From CAZMJG01 sp964576365 (GTDB lineage Bacteria > Patescibacteriota > Microgenomatia > UBA1406 > GWC2-37-13), in the NCBI GenBank assembly GCA_964576365.1, contig CAZNUT010000006.1, forward strand, positions 1 to 38,986: a stretch of DNA of 38,986 nt, given 5' to 3'. This document shows positions 22,092 through 32,102 of the stretch, one piece after another (position 1 is the stretch's first letter; the number at the start of each line of letters is the position of its first letter). The notes under the pieces were generated by a model. The model did no database searches and was not told the DNA's origin. It was given only the letters and a program-made list of their open reading frames with translations. Both the position numbers and the translations under genes were made by a program.

Positions 22092-23234
22092 CTACAGAAA
22101 CGGTCTCCAATCCGATACAGGAAGAATATTGAAAGCGAGAAAATTCAATGCATACAAAAATAACGCAGGTATAAGAATACAAAGAGCCATGATAACTTTT
22201 TTACGCGTAAGAAAGGATTCAAACGCAATACATACAAAAGGAACAACCGGCAACATATATCTTGATAAATCCCGATGCTGGACAAAAAATGACGCACCTA
22301 AAAAAACCGCAACAAAATAATACATACTTTTAAGCTTATTCTCTGCCAGTCGCACAGTGGCAATAAGATATAAAATAAAAAGCAACATGATATCTTCCAG
22401 CCATGCAGTACCTACCCACTTAGCTTCTGTATGAAAAACTGAAAACGGATATGGCATAGGTACCACGCCGCCAGTATGAAAATACGCAAAAAAATCTCCA
22501 TACACAAGCGCATAATAACTAAATACTAAAAATAATCCTGCCAGAACAAACAAAAAAGAAAAAATAACACCTATATGCTTTTTTTCAAATATGTTGTGCA
22601 CTTTATGCTCTGCAAAATATGCAATCAAAAATGCGGGAAACAGCAACACTCCGGGTATCTTGGTCATAGCAGCAAGTCCGCCCAGGAGACCTGCTAGCAG
22701 ATATTTTTTTTCCTCAAACATCCAGATACTCGAGACGATCAGGAGTAAAAAAAGACATTCAGGCGCTCCAATGAGTCTAACGATAAAAAGTCGTGGAAAA
22801 AATAAAAGCAAACAAGTGAGAAGTAACGGATGCTTAGTGAGTGCAAACCTCCTAACAAATGCCAAAAATACTGCGCCTAATCCTACCGAACTGATCAGTG
22901 TCACAAATACCATGCTTTTGAGCCAACCGATTACAGGTGCAAAAATTGAAATCAAAATCGGATAAAGAGGTAAATGGGCCGCAAAATAAATAGGGGGCAA
23001 ACTGGTTTCGAGTCGCAGGTTGTGAATGGCTTCTGGAAGGTATCCTGTTTTTGCAGGAACTAGATACAGAAGACCATCATAATTTTGATACATGACGTCC
23101 ATGCCACTTTTTGCCTCAGAAAAACCGAGATAAGGAAGTAAGCCAAAAATAAATGGTATGTAGACAATACAAGCAGATCCGATAGCTACTGCTATAATAA
23201 TTCCTATATCTGCCCAGGATAAAAGACGGTGCAT
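22092..23234 (-). CDS. Polytopic GT-C-like mannosyltransferase family protein
   Basis: A 380-residue membrane protein with about nine helices. The acidic motif after TM1 is YQNYDGLLYLVPAKTGYL, and QHRDLSRYMLPVVPF lies near the end; both recall PIG-V/DUF2029-type lipid-linked-sugar transferases. It probably adds a hexose to a surface glycan or lipid on the outer face. The start at 23234 is chosen over 23249 because TACAAT lies 5 nt upstream. It is divergent from the next gene, with 19 nt between start codons. Confidence 0.75.
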   Translation of the reverse strand: MHRLLSWADIGIIIAVAIGSACIVYIPFIFGLLPYLGFSEAKSGMDVMYQNYDGLLYLVPAKTGYLPEAIHNLRLETSLPPIYFAAHLPLYPILISIFAPVIGWLKSMVFVTLISSVGLGAVFLAFVRRFALTKHPLLLTCLLLFFPRLFIVRLIGAPECLFLLLIVSSIWMFEEKKYLLAGLLGGLAAMTKIPGVLLFPAFLIAYFAEHKVHNIFEKKHIGVIFSFLFVLAGLFLVFSYYALVYGDFFAYFHTGGVVPMPYPFSVFHTEAKWVGTAWLEDIMLLFILYLIATVRLAENKLKSMYYFVAVFLGASFFVQHRDLSRYMLPVVPFVCIAFESFLTRKKVIMALCILIPALFLYALNFLAFNILPVSDWRPFL

Positions 23235-23239
23235 GATGT

Positions 23240-23245
23240 ATTGTA
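23240..23245 (-). promoter_or_regulatory. -10-like hexamer in a 19-nt divergent gap
   Basis: TACAAT on the minus strand is 5 nt from the ATG at 23234. The gap to the divergent start at 23254 is too short for two ordinary leaders. Confidence 0.45.
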
Positions 23246-23253
23246 CCACTCAC

Positions 23254-24705
23254 ATGTCAAACAAAAAAAAATTATATACAATTCTGCTTTTTCTTCTTAT
23301 TTCAGCTGTGATACTGCGTCTTTGGAATATGGACGGTTTTATTACTTTTTTAGGTGATCAGGGTAGAGATGCTTCGATCATCCGCAACATTCTTCTTTTG
23401 AAACATTTTCCAGCAATTGGCGCCCCAAGCTCAGTAGGAGGAGTATATTTAGGTCCTTTTTATTATTACTTTATTGCTCCATGGCTGCTGATATTTAACT
23501 TTAATCCTGTAGGACTTGGTTATGGAGTTGCATGCATGTCGATCGTCGGCCTGATCGCTTTATATTTTCAACTCAAACCGCATGTGTCAAAAATATCACT
23601 ACTTCTTTTTCTTACTTTTTGTACATTTTCCGCAATACTGATTGAACTTTCCCGTTTTTCGTGGAATCCCAACCTGCTGCCTATTTTTGGATTTTTGACG
23701 ATAACTTTTTTTGTATTCTGGATTGAAAAAAGATCGCGTTTATATGCCGTGCTTTTTGGATCATTTTTCGCTCTATCGACTCAACTGCACTATCTTGCCC
23801 TCATTTTAAGCGTTCCTGTTGGAATTCATCTGTTATTTTTTATCTTCAAAAAAAAATCATCTTTACCTGATTTGAAGCAATGCGTCCTCGCATTTGGAGC
23901 CTTTTTGTTTTTTTCAATTCCACTTATTATTTTTGATCTACGGCATGACTTTCTCAATACACATAATTTCATAGCACTCTTTACACAAGGAAAAATAACG
24001 AGCAGTGGTTCATATATTTCAAGGTTGACGGATACTGTTAATCAATTCATGAACTTTTCGCTCGGAATAGAAATGGCGACGATTACAGCGCTCATCCTGT
24101 TTGTTGTTTTGATGAGCACCTGCTTTTTTGCTTGGAAAAAAAAGCCCTCATTGCTGATCTCATTACATACAAGCGTCATTGTTCTATATATCCTTATTTT
24201 TGCCTTTCTAGAAAGCCCACGACACTTTCATTACTTCGGACCGGTGTACATGAGTTTTTATCTGATACTTGCAAATAGCGTATACCTCATTAAAGATATC
24301 CGCATAAAATATATCGTGGTGGGGTGTACAACTTTGCTTTTTATCTTCATTCAGTGTCAACGATATTCATTTCTCTATTATCCGCCAAATAATCAGATCA
24401 CTTTTGCGAAACACGTTGCTGAAAAAATAAAACCACATGTCAAAAAACAGCCAATACAGATGGTTGCTCTCCCCACAACAGAGACGGATGGTCATTTCCG
24501 ATATTTTCTAGAGCTTGCGGATATCACGCTCCTTCCGCAGGAATCACCTGAGCAAGCTGAAGAACTCTATGTGGTGTGTTTTGAAACGGGCTGTAAACCT
24601 GTAGACGACCCTCACTGGCAGATTGCGGCCTTTTATGACAAGAAAATCGACACTTCTTTCCCCTTTTCCGGTGGTATAATATATAAAATCATTCATAAAA
24701 AATAG
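23254..24705 (+). CDS. GT39-like membrane glycosyltransferase
   Basis: A 483-residue protein starting MSNKKKLYTIL, with about 11 helices. The catalytic-loop motif GDQGRDASIIRNI follows TM1, and YLGPFYYYFIAPW follows that. The overall plan matches the dolichyl/undecaprenyl-phosphate-sugar-using PMT/ArnT superfamily. The C-terminal soluble part is about 100 residues. An upstream in-frame start at 23233 would overlap the divergent gene, so 23254 is preferred. Confidence 0.8.
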   Translation: MSNKKKLYTILLFLLISAVILRLWNMDGFITFLGDQGRDASIIRNILLLKHFPAIGAPSSVGGVYLGPFYYYFIAPWLLIFNFNPVGLGYGVACMSIVGLIALYFQLKPHVSKISLLLFLTFCTFSAILIELSRFSWNPNLLPIFGFLTITFFVFWIEKRSRLYAVLFGSFFALSTQLHYLALILSVPVGIHLLFFIFKKKSSLPDLKQCVLAFGAFLFFSIPLIIFDLRHDFLNTHNFIALFTQGKITSSGSYISRLTDTVNQFMNFSLGIEMATITALILFVVLMSTCFFAWKKKPSLLISLHTSVIVLYILIFAFLESPRHFHYFGPVYMSFYLILANSVYLIKDIRIKYIVVGCTTLLFIFIQCQRYSFLYYPPNNQITFAKHVAEKIKPHVKKQPIQMVALPTTETDGHFRYFLELADITLLPQESPEQAEELYVVCFETGCKPVDDPHWQIAAFYDKKIDTSFPFSGGIIYKIIHKK

Positions 24706-24720
24706 TACTTTCGTAAACCT

Positions 24721-25473
24721 ATGCAGATTTCACTTATTGTGCCTTGCTTCAACGAAGAAGCAAACATTCAGAAAGGTGTACTGGACAAAATCGGTAACTA
24801 CACACTACGGGACAAACGATTTGTAGAAGTGATTATCGTGGACGATGGATCTACAGATGAATCTGCTTATATTATTCAAGAAAAATACCTTGCTTTTTTT
24901 CCTCATTTTAGACTGGTGAAAAATAAACACCAGGGCAAAGCTGCGGCTATACTACGAGGAATACAGGAAAGTAAAGGAAATTTTGTGTTTTTTTCAGATA
25001 TGGATCTGGCAACTCCTCTTGATGAAGCCGAAAAACTCATTTCTGAGATTCAAAACGGATATGAAATAGTGATAGGCTCACGAAAAGGCAATCGCGAAGG
25101 GGCTCCCCTCACTCGCAGAATTATGGCTTTAGGCATGATACTCATACGCAGCGTTGTCATCGGACTTCACGGCATTCACGATACCCAATGCGGTTTCAAA
25201 TTGTTCAAAAAAACAGCTGCTCAAAAAATTGTTTCGCATTTAAAAGTGTTTGGAGTAAAAACAGGAGTATCCGGATCTTCGGTGTCAGCAGGTTTTGACC
25301 TCGAATTTCTATTTCTCGCACGCCGATTAGACTACAAAATCAAGGAAATACCCGTAACATGGAGACATGTAGAAACTAAGCGCGTAACTTTTGTAAAATC
25401 ATCTTGGGAGGCATTACGCGATATTGCTCTCATCAAATGGTATGACATCACAAACTCGTATCCAAGGCATTAG
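24721..25473 (+). CDS. GT2 polyprenyl-phosphate-hexose synthase-like protein
   Basis: A 250-residue soluble or membrane-edge GT2 enzyme: VPCFNEEANI (8-17), VDDGSTDES, SDMDLATPLDEAE and TQCGFKLFKKTAA. This order matches ALG5/DPM1-type enzymes that move a sugar from an NDP-sugar to polyprenyl phosphate. The product would be the donor for the surrounding GT-C enzymes, a sensible partnership (inference). The start is 15 nt after the previous stop, and the next gene overlaps its end by 32 nt. Confidence 0.88.
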   Translation: MQISLIVPCFNEEANIQKGVLDKIGNYTLRDKRFVEVIIVDDGSTDESAYIIQEKYLAFFPHFRLVKNKHQGKAAAILRGIQESKGNFVFFSDMDLATPLDEAEKLISEIQNGYEIVIGSRKGNREGAPLTRRIMALGMILIRSVVIGLHGIHDTQCGFKLFKKTAAQKIVSHLKVFGVKTGVSGSSVSAGFDLEFLFLARRLDYKIKEIPVTWRHVETKRVTFVKSSWEALRDIALIKWYDITNSYPRH

Positions 25474-26725
25474 CAGCATATTAATTGCTGGATTGTTGTT
25501 GGGCGCAATACTCATTTTTTATCGCTTTCCAGCGATTCCTCAGCACGTGAGCTTTGACGAGATAGAGTTTGCACAACTAGCTCTTTCACTCAAGGATCAG
25601 CCTTACACTCCCTATAGTCCTCTTGCTACCGGCCACCCTACACTTTACTTTTATATCCTTCTGGCATCAATCAAACAATATGGATTAAGTGTATTTGCTT
25701 TGCGATTACCCTCGGCAATATTTGGGGTTGCCTCTATTGTAATGATGTTTGGCTTCATCTATGAAATTTGTCAACTATACCAATGGGGCCGTCGCAAAAG
25801 CATCATCGTGTTGCTGGCGGCAACTCTCCTTTTTGCGGGGATGAGGTGGCAGTTTAATTTTGCGCGATTTGCATTTGAAGCGAGTTTTTTGCTGTTTCTT
25901 GAGCTGACATCGCTCTGGATGATGATACGCTTTTTACGAAGTCACGCTCGACTGGCACTTGCGCTTTCTGGATTGGCAGCTGGCTTAGCGTATAACTCCT
26001 ATACTCCCGGAAGGCTCTTTTTCTTCATTCCTGCGATTTTGTTGATATATGAAATATTCAAGTATAAACCGATCGGCAACAATATAAAAAAACTTTCTGC
26101 GTACATCGCGCTTTTTACTATCCCTTTTGTGATGAGTATTCTTCCCCTCACACTGTACTTATCTAGCAATACGGACATTCGCTATCAGCAACTTGCATTT
26201 TTCACCAATGAAAATCTCTCATACGCAAAACGCTTGGAGTTTGCCGGAGAAAATCTGAAAAGCATGGGGCTTATGTTTTTTACAAAAGGAGATATGAACG
26301 GGAGACATAATTATCCTGGCAAACCGGCACTCAATCCTATTGTCGCGCTTTGTTTTCTGGTTGGACTCATAATCATTATTCGTAAGCCACATTTTGTTGA
26401 AAAAGTCATGTTTGCATACTTTTTTCTTTCATTGATTCCAACCTTTCTCACATATCCATGGGAAAATCCAAATATGCTGCGCACGATCACCTGTATACCT
26501 GCCGTCGTGTATATAGCGGCACGGGGCATAGCGACGATAACTGAAGTGAAAATGTCCAGATACATGATCCTTGCGGCAGTGATTCTGCTTCTCACAGTTT
26601 CGGCTCTATACGAAGCTCGGACATACTTTGTCTACCAAACGCAGATTTTCCCCCACGCCTTTGAATATCCTCAGGATCAGTTTGAAAAGAGGGTAAAAGG
26701 TGTCTTGCCTACTAAGCTTCAATAG
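25442..26725 (+). CDS. GT39-like membrane glycosyltransferase
   Basis: A 427-residue protein with about ten helices. The acidic loop motif SFDEIEFAQLALSL is followed by TGHPTLYFYILLASIK, as in ArnT/PMT_2 proteins. The start MTSQTRIQG at 25442 lies inside the end of the GT2 gene; an in-frame start at 25424 would lengthen the overlap. The two are likely coupled. The sugar and acceptor are unknown. Confidence 0.8.
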   Translation: MTSQTRIQGISSILIAGLLLGAILIFYRFPAIPQHVSFDEIEFAQLALSLKDQPYTPYSPLATGHPTLYFYILLASIKQYGLSVFALRLPSAIFGVASIVMMFGFIYEICQLYQWGRRKSIIVLLAATLLFAGMRWQFNFARFAFEASFLLFLELTSLWMMIRFLRSHARLALALSGLAAGLAYNSYTPGRLFFFIPAILLIYEIFKYKPIGNNIKKLSAYIALFTIPFVMSILPLTLYLSSNTDIRYQQLAFFTNENLSYAKRLEFAGENLKSMGLMFFTKGDMNGRHNYPGKPALNPIVALCFLVGLIIIIRKPHFVEKVMFAYFFLSLIPTFLTYPWENPNMLRTITCIPAVVYIAARGIATITEVKMSRYMILAAVILLLTVSALYEARTYFVYQTQIFPHAFEYPQDQFEKRVKGVLPTKLQ

Positions 26726-26746
26726 TTACCTGCTTCAACTGGATGA

Positions 26747-27052
26747 TCATTCCTCACCTAGACCATTAATGATCTCCATTGTCACTTGATGAGTAGTTTC
26801 AGACATATAATGTGTCAGAGGATCATCCTCAACACCAAGATTTCCTGCGAAAGTGTGAAGGCCATTATGCATCCTCACAGCAAAATTTGCCACCGTATCA
26901 GATATACCTAACGGAACTTGCACTTGTCTTGTTGAATCATAGTACAAAACTCCTGCACCACCCTGCTTTTTTCGATGAATGCGATCATATCTAGCACCCT
27001 CGAAATGAGGCGCTTCAATCACTCGCATCTCATTTCCTGCTTCTTTTATCAT
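26747..27052 (-). CDS. Small unknown protein
   Basis: A 101-residue soluble protein (MRVIEAPHFEGARYD, VLYYDSTRQVQVPLGISDTV, LTHYMSETTHQVTMEIINGLG). No motif is recognised. It is oriented against the glycan genes around it, with an A/T-rich leader and no clear ribosome binding site. M9 is a possible alternative start. Confidence 0.5.
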   Translation of the reverse strand: MIKEAGNEMRVIEAPHFEGARYDRIHRKKQGGAGVLYYDSTRQVQVPLGISDTVANFAVRMHNGLHTFAGNLGVEDDPLTHYMSETTHQVTMEIINGLGEE

Positions 27053-27098
27053 ATAATGTAATAAAATTGTAAAGTCTGACTAGTATACCAAGACAAAC

Positions 27099-28559
27099 AT
27101 GATTTTAAAACTGAGACAGCACTATCCCGTCCTTATCTTTTTACTCTTTTTTTTCTTTCTCTATGCCACCCTACTCATAAGCCGCCCACTGCCTTTTTTT
27201 GACTGGGATGAGTCGATATATGCTCAAGTAGGAAAAGAGATGATTCAGACAGGAAGCTGGCATATCCCTGTATGGCGCGGCGACGTCTGGCTGGATAAAC
27301 CACCACTGGTACCCTTGTTTTACGGCCTTATCATGACGCTTACTCCCGGTATTCTGCCTGAAATCACGACCCGGATCGTAACTCTTCTCATCGCGACATG
27401 GGTATTGGGGATGGTGTATATGCTGTACTACCGGGTAGTCCGCGAAACATGGCTCAGTACGCTTGTCACCATCGTCACCGCTTGGACTCCCATCATTTTG
27501 CAGCGTGCTCTTGTACTCAATATTGATATATTTCTTCTAGCCGGATGGCTGGGATATATACTGTTTTTTCACCGCCCACGAATACGCTTATTCTTTTTGA
27601 TAGTCGCCGTGATGAGCAAATCTCTCATCGGCTTTTATGCACCTGCGATCATGCTGCTTTTTCTGAGCTATCAGTTTTACCGCAAAAAAATCCGTAAAGG
27701 TGAATACTTCGCCGAAGTGAAAATAACCCTTTTGCAGTGTCTTGTGCCTATCCTCTGGTATATGGCCATGTTTGTACTGTACGGTTCTACATTCTGGCAA
27801 CAACACATATACGAAAGCCATATGAGGCGTGTCACTGCCTCCATAGAATCACATTTTGGACTGAGGACATATTACATCGATTTGCTTGTACAGGTATACA
27901 ACAAATATATCTGGCTTGCACTTATCGGACTTTTTGCTGTCATATGGCGATGGTGGGACAAACTGCTCACCAACGAACAACTGCTTCATGCTTTATATCT
28001 CCTCCCCTGGTTTCTTTTTCTCAACCTCACAAAGACAAAAATTTTCTGGTATAGCCATCCGTATATCCCGCAATTTGCGTTTCTTATGGTGTATGGCATT
28101 TCGTTACTTCGCAGATATAAACTCATTTATTTTTCTGTTATTGTAGCTGCCATGTGCGCAATTAATTACCAGGCAATATCGGTGAAAAAGCTACATCTTT
28201 CAGCGTATTCATCCTACGATACCCACCACGCAGTGGCGACATATGCAAAAACAAAGTGTAATAGCCTCGGGATGCTCGTCGGGGCGGGAGAACGAGAAAA
28301 AATAGCCACTCTGGAAAATCTTGGTCTGACAATAACTACTACTACCTGGTGGGGCGAACACCCGTCTATGGTATATTATTACGGAAAACGTGTAGAGTAT
28401 TTGTATAGCTTTGATCAGGCTGAAACATTTGTAAATGATCAAAAGTCCAAACGCTGTATAGCGATATATAAAGATGACGCAACCAATCTCGTCATACCGC
28501 AAAGATACCAATTTCTGAAAAAGATTGATAATGTATATCTATATAGGAATGAAGAATGA
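27099..28559 (+). CDS. ArnT/PMT_2-like glycosyltransferase
   Basis: A 486-residue protein with about 12 helices and the closest match here to classical ArnT: FDWDESIYAQVGKEMIQTGS, then GDVWLDKPPLVPLFYGL. The DE pair after TM1 and the DKPPL loop are the catalytic and lipid-donor parts of this family. It likely transfers a sugar from polyprenyl phosphate to an exported acceptor on the outer face of the membrane. Confidence 0.88.
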   Translation: MILKLRQHYPVLIFLLFFFFLYATLLISRPLPFFDWDESIYAQVGKEMIQTGSWHIPVWRGDVWLDKPPLVPLFYGLIMTLTPGILPEITTRIVTLLIATWVLGMVYMLYYRVVRETWLSTLVTIVTAWTPIILQRALVLNIDIFLLAGWLGYILFFHRPRIRLFFLIVAVMSKSLIGFYAPAIMLLFLSYQFYRKKIRKGEYFAEVKITLLQCLVPILWYMAMFVLYGSTFWQQHIYESHMRRVTASIESHFGLRTYYIDLLVQVYNKYIWLALIGLFAVIWRWWDKLLTNEQLLHALYLLPWFLFLNLTKTKIFWYSHPYIPQFAFLMVYGISLLRRYKLIYFSVIVAAMCAINYQAISVKKLHLSAYSSYDTHHAVATYAKTKCNSLGMLVGAGEREKIATLENLGLTITTTTWWGEHPSMVYYYGKRVEYLYSFDQAETFVNDQKSKRCIAIYKDDATNLVIPQRYQFLKKIDNVYLYRNEE

Positions 28560-28788
28560 CTAATTTCCAAATAACAATTATCAATTTCCAATTGCTCATT
28601 GAGCAACCCAGCATCTCAGCTGTTTGTAAATAAAATCCCATCTTTAAAAGAGGGTTGTCCCGCTTAGCTAGACAGGGTGTTTAATATAAAAATTATAACG
28701 ACATATTAAACTGAGATGCTGAGTCGCTGAGCTGCTAACTTACGAACTTTATAAACGTTAAGACTTTACCAACTTGAAAAACCAACCT
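28560..28788. repeat. Repeat interval with a 113-bp inverted-repeat unit
   Basis: No gene is seen. An 11-bp inverted repeat, CAGCATCTCAG (28609-28619) and CTGAGATGCTG (28711-28721), encloses about 90 bp that includes GTTTAATAT/ATATTAAAC and TTGTCCCGCTTAGC. The outer arms are the same 'agctgagatgctg' word that recurs in other gaps. Confidence 0.55.
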
Positions 28789-30303
28789 ATGTTCGATTAT
28801 CGCGATATCATAAGCTGGATCAGAAAAAACATCACTCGCTCTGATGTGATGATTTTACTCAGCCTAGTAATGCTGTATTTTCTGACTCGAATGATAAATC
28901 TGACTCATTGGCCGATCTTTTCAGACGAAGGTATATATATCCGCTGGGCAAAAGTGGCCTGGCGAGATGCCAGTTGGCGCTTTATCTCAGTTACCGATGG
29001 ACGACAACCTCTGCAGACCTGGGCAACAATCCCTTTTCTCAAACTGTTCTGGCCGGATGCACTTTTTGCGGGACGTATGTTTTCAGTCGCTGCTGGTTTT
29101 GCAGCTCTCTCTGGCATCACCTCTTTTGTATGGTATCTGTGGGGTAAAAAATCTGCCTATCTAGGCGCATTTCTCTATCTCTTTTTGCCATATTTTCTCT
29201 TTTATGATCGCATCGCACTTGTCGACTCTGCGGTAAATGCTGGCTTTATCTGGATCGTATTTTTGTCCATTGTACTCGCCAGGACAATGCGACCGGATAT
29301 AGCATTTGCTCTGGGATTTATTGGAGGAATTGCATTACTCGCCAAATCATCCTCCAGGCTCTTTTTACTTGCTGCAGCCACTGCCCCTCTTCTATTTACT
29401 GGTGAAAAGCTCAAAACTATTTTTCACAAATCATTAAATTATTTTTTACTCTTAAGCATATCTGTCGCCATTAGCCTTCTTTTTTACAACGTCCAAAGAC
29501 TTTCACCTTTTTTTCATTATGTAGCAATGAAAAATACTACATTTGTACTTACATTTAGCGAATTTCTTGCCGATCCGTTTTCGCAAATTTCTCACAATAT
29601 AAAAATTATTCCGCAATATATCGCATGGGAGGCCGGCTGGGCTATCATACCGGTGAGCATAGCTGGATTTGTATATTTATATCGGGATGACAAACGCCTT
29701 TTTCTGTATCTCATGATGTTTTTTATTATTCCTTTTATTGCAATCGCTTTTTTTGCAAAAGTTATTTTTCCACGATATCTTCTGTTTAACGCTTCACTGC
29801 TTGTTATTGGGGCAGTCTATTTCATACGTACGATGGAAAGAAAGCTGCTTATCAAACCGTTTCTCCTCTTTTTATTCATCAGTATGTTAACACTTGATTA
29901 TCCTCTCATTTTTAATCCGGCGAAAGCAAGTTTTCCTGAGGTTGATCGTGGTCAATACATAGAAGGGGTGACCGCCGTTTGGGGAGCTGAAAATCTTATG
30001 GCAACTCTTCGCGAAAAATCCAAAGAAAAAAAAGTTATTATACTCGCAGAGGGCAACTTTGGGCTTGTCGCGGATGTGCTTGACGTATATCTTCAGGATG
30101 GCGACAATATCGAAATCCGTGGAGAATGGCCACTTGACGAAAAAAGCCTGATAAAAACCCAACCTGACCTACAAAGTGCATATGTTTATATTGTATTCTC
30201 CCATCGGGAAATATTTCCGAAAGAATGGCCAATGCGCTATGTGAAAAAATATCCAAAACCAAATAGCGACAAAGCTCTATATCTTTTTGAACTTACGAAA
30301 TAA
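28789..30303 (+). CDS. GT39-like membrane glycosyltransferase
   Basis: A 504-residue protein starting MFDYRDIISW, with about 11 helices. The loop motif IFSDEGIYIRWAKVAW follows TM1, and TDGRQPLQTWATIPF comes next, a variant of the ArnT DE...KPPL arrangement. It has a C-terminal soluble part (about 390-504). A TTG start at 28774 would add 5 residues. The sugar is unknown. Confidence 0.8.
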   Translation: MFDYRDIISWIRKNITRSDVMILLSLVMLYFLTRMINLTHWPIFSDEGIYIRWAKVAWRDASWRFISVTDGRQPLQTWATIPFLKLFWPDALFAGRMFSVAAGFAALSGITSFVWYLWGKKSAYLGAFLYLFLPYFLFYDRIALVDSAVNAGFIWIVFLSIVLARTMRPDIAFALGFIGGIALLAKSSSRLFLLAAATAPLLFTGEKLKTIFHKSLNYFLLLSISVAISLLFYNVQRLSPFFHYVAMKNTTFVLTFSEFLADPFSQISHNIKIIPQYIAWEAGWAIIPVSIAGFVYLYRDDKRLFLYLMMFFIIPFIAIAFFAKVIFPRYLLFNASLLVIGAVYFIRTMERKLLIKPFLLFLFISMLTLDYPLIFNPAKASFPEVDRGQYIEGVTAVWGAENLMATLREKSKEKKVIILAEGNFGLVADVLDVYLQDGDNIEIRGEWPLDEKSLIKTQPDLQSAYVYIVFSHREIFPKEWPMRYVKKYPKPNSDKALYLFELTK

Positions 30304-30335
30304 CATAATGAAGAGAGAAAAATTAAGAATGACTA

Positions 30336-32102
30336 ATGAAAATACTAAATCCTAAATACGATTTACTAAACAAATACAAAAGAGAAATTGTTAAAAAAAG
30401 CAACGCTACACGCTACGCGCTACACGCTACACTTTTTATCTGTCTCGCCATAACGCTGCTTATTTTACTTCGCAACCTCAATCCATTTATTGACACGATC
30501 TGGACCGGTCATGATATTACTCAGGCTGCTCGCATCTCTGAGTTTGCTTTTAATCTGCAAAACGGTATGTTGCCGCCACGCATAGCTCCTCATTTTTCAT
30601 ATGGACTTGGTTTTCCTGTTTTTAATCATTATGCACCCACTGCCTATTGGATTGGTTCGCTGATCCATCTCATCGGATTTTCAATTCCTCAGGCGTTAAA
30701 AATCACTTATGCGCTTGCTCTGACAATAGGTTGTACAGGAATGATCTGGCTCATCAAAAAAACTACTGATAATCTACCAGTTGGTGTAGCATCTGGACTT
30801 TTGTATGCTTCTTCGCCCTACATAGCTTCTGAAATATTTGTTCGGGCAAATCTTGCCGAAATGTGGATCTTTGCTTTACTTCCTTTGGCTGCTGCCGGCC
30901 TGATGAGCAATCACCGTTTTGCCGGTCAGATAAATGTACTTATTCTTTCTCTGCTTTTCACAGCTCATAATGCACTTTCACCTGTCGCAGCAATCATAGT
31001 CGGCTCTTTTATACTTGTTCTACCAAATAAATTAAGAAATATCATATCCTTATTGCTTTCATTTTTACTTTCAGCATATTTTCTTATACCTTCTTATGTA
31101 GAAATTTCACTCACACATGCGATTGAGGTCGCTACCAAAACTCATTTTGCTAATCATTTTCTGTGCCCTATGCAAATCTGGTCGTCTCAGTGGGGCTTTG
31201 GCGGTTCGATGAACGGATGCATTGATGGCATGTCATTTATGCTGGGAAAAGTACTCTTGATCTGCGCTACTGCAGGAGCATTGCTTTACGTATTCAGATC
31301 GCCACTGGGCCTGACACATATCCGAAATCATCAATCAAATGCAGACAAACATATCCTTAGTATTATTATGTTCATAACTCTTGGATCCTTTTTTCTTACC
31401 TTTCAAGCCTCTTTCCCTGTTTGGAAACTCGGGCTTTCAGTATTTCAATTTCCCTGGCGATTTTTACTGATAGCACTTTTCGGATGTACATATCTTGCCG
31501 GATGGTTCTTTTCACAACTTCCATCACATATATATAGATGGTTGCCATTTCTTATCGCGATATACGTCATCACAATCAACGCAAAATATTTTAATGGGCA
31601 AATGATATCGGAGGAACAATTTAGCTCTCAGTATCTATCTGAAGAATATGTACACACAAAAGCAGCTTATAACATCCCCGAATATTTACCCATCTCAACT
31701 CACTATCAATATTGGAGGTCGCTTGAGGGCAATATCTCCCAAATAAACGAAAATAAGATTGTCATTTCTCAAGATGGACAAACTTTCAAAAAAACAGTCG
31801 AACTTAAACGTCTCCAAAACATTTCAAATGGACAGTACATCATTCCAGTGCATTGGATGCCTTATTGGGAAATAAAGGTAAACGGTAAAGAAATCGTGCC
31901 AAAAAAATTCGACCTTTTGGGAAGACCATTAATCGATATACATAAAGTTCACTCAATTAAAATCGCGTATAAACAAACTCCTGTAGAAATATACAGCAAT
32001 CTGATTTCAATAAGTACTCTTATCACTCTCATCATGTGGGTTATAATGACAATACGACTTAGTCGAATCAACAAAAAACAACATGTCAACTCACTCGTAT
32101 AA
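30336..32102 (+). CDS. Large membrane protein, PTPS-related/YfhO-like GT-C family
   Basis: A 588-residue protein: N-terminal helix at about 32-47, the loop GHDITQAARISEFAFNLQNG, then PPRIAPHFSYGLGFPVFNHY, about 12 helices, and a beta-rich C-terminal domain (about 470-560) before a last helix. The plan matches the '6-pyruvoyl-tetrahydropterin synthase related' membrane domain and YfhO-type proteins, likely glycosyltransferases. Residues 23-33 (NATRYALHATL) are translated from the 'acgctacacgctac' repeat word, and the start codon lies in an 'aagaatgactaatga' word; no later in-frame start is nearby. Confidence 0.75.
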   Translation: MKILNPKYDLLNKYKREIVKKSNATRYALHATLFICLAITLLILLRNLNPFIDTIWTGHDITQAARISEFAFNLQNGMLPPRIAPHFSYGLGFPVFNHYAPTAYWIGSLIHLIGFSIPQALKITYALALTIGCTGMIWLIKKTTDNLPVGVASGLLYASSPYIASEIFVRANLAEMWIFALLPLAAAGLMSNHRFAGQINVLILSLLFTAHNALSPVAAIIVGSFILVLPNKLRNIISLLLSFLLSAYFLIPSYVEISLTHAIEVATKTHFANHFLCPMQIWSSQWGFGGSMNGCIDGMSFMLGKVLLICATAGALLYVFRSPLGLTHIRNHQSNADKHILSIIMFITLGSFFLTFQASFPVWKLGLSVFQFPWRFLLIALFGCTYLAGWFFSQLPSHIYRWLPFLIAIYVITINAKYFNGQMISEEQFSSQYLSEEYVHTKAAYNIPEYLPISTHYQYWRSLEGNISQINENKIVISQDGQTFKKTVELKRLQNISNGQYIIPVHWMPYWEIKVNGKEIVPKKFDLLGRPLIDIHKVHSIKIAYKQTPVEIYSNLISISTLITLIMWVIMTIRLSRINKKQHVNSLV

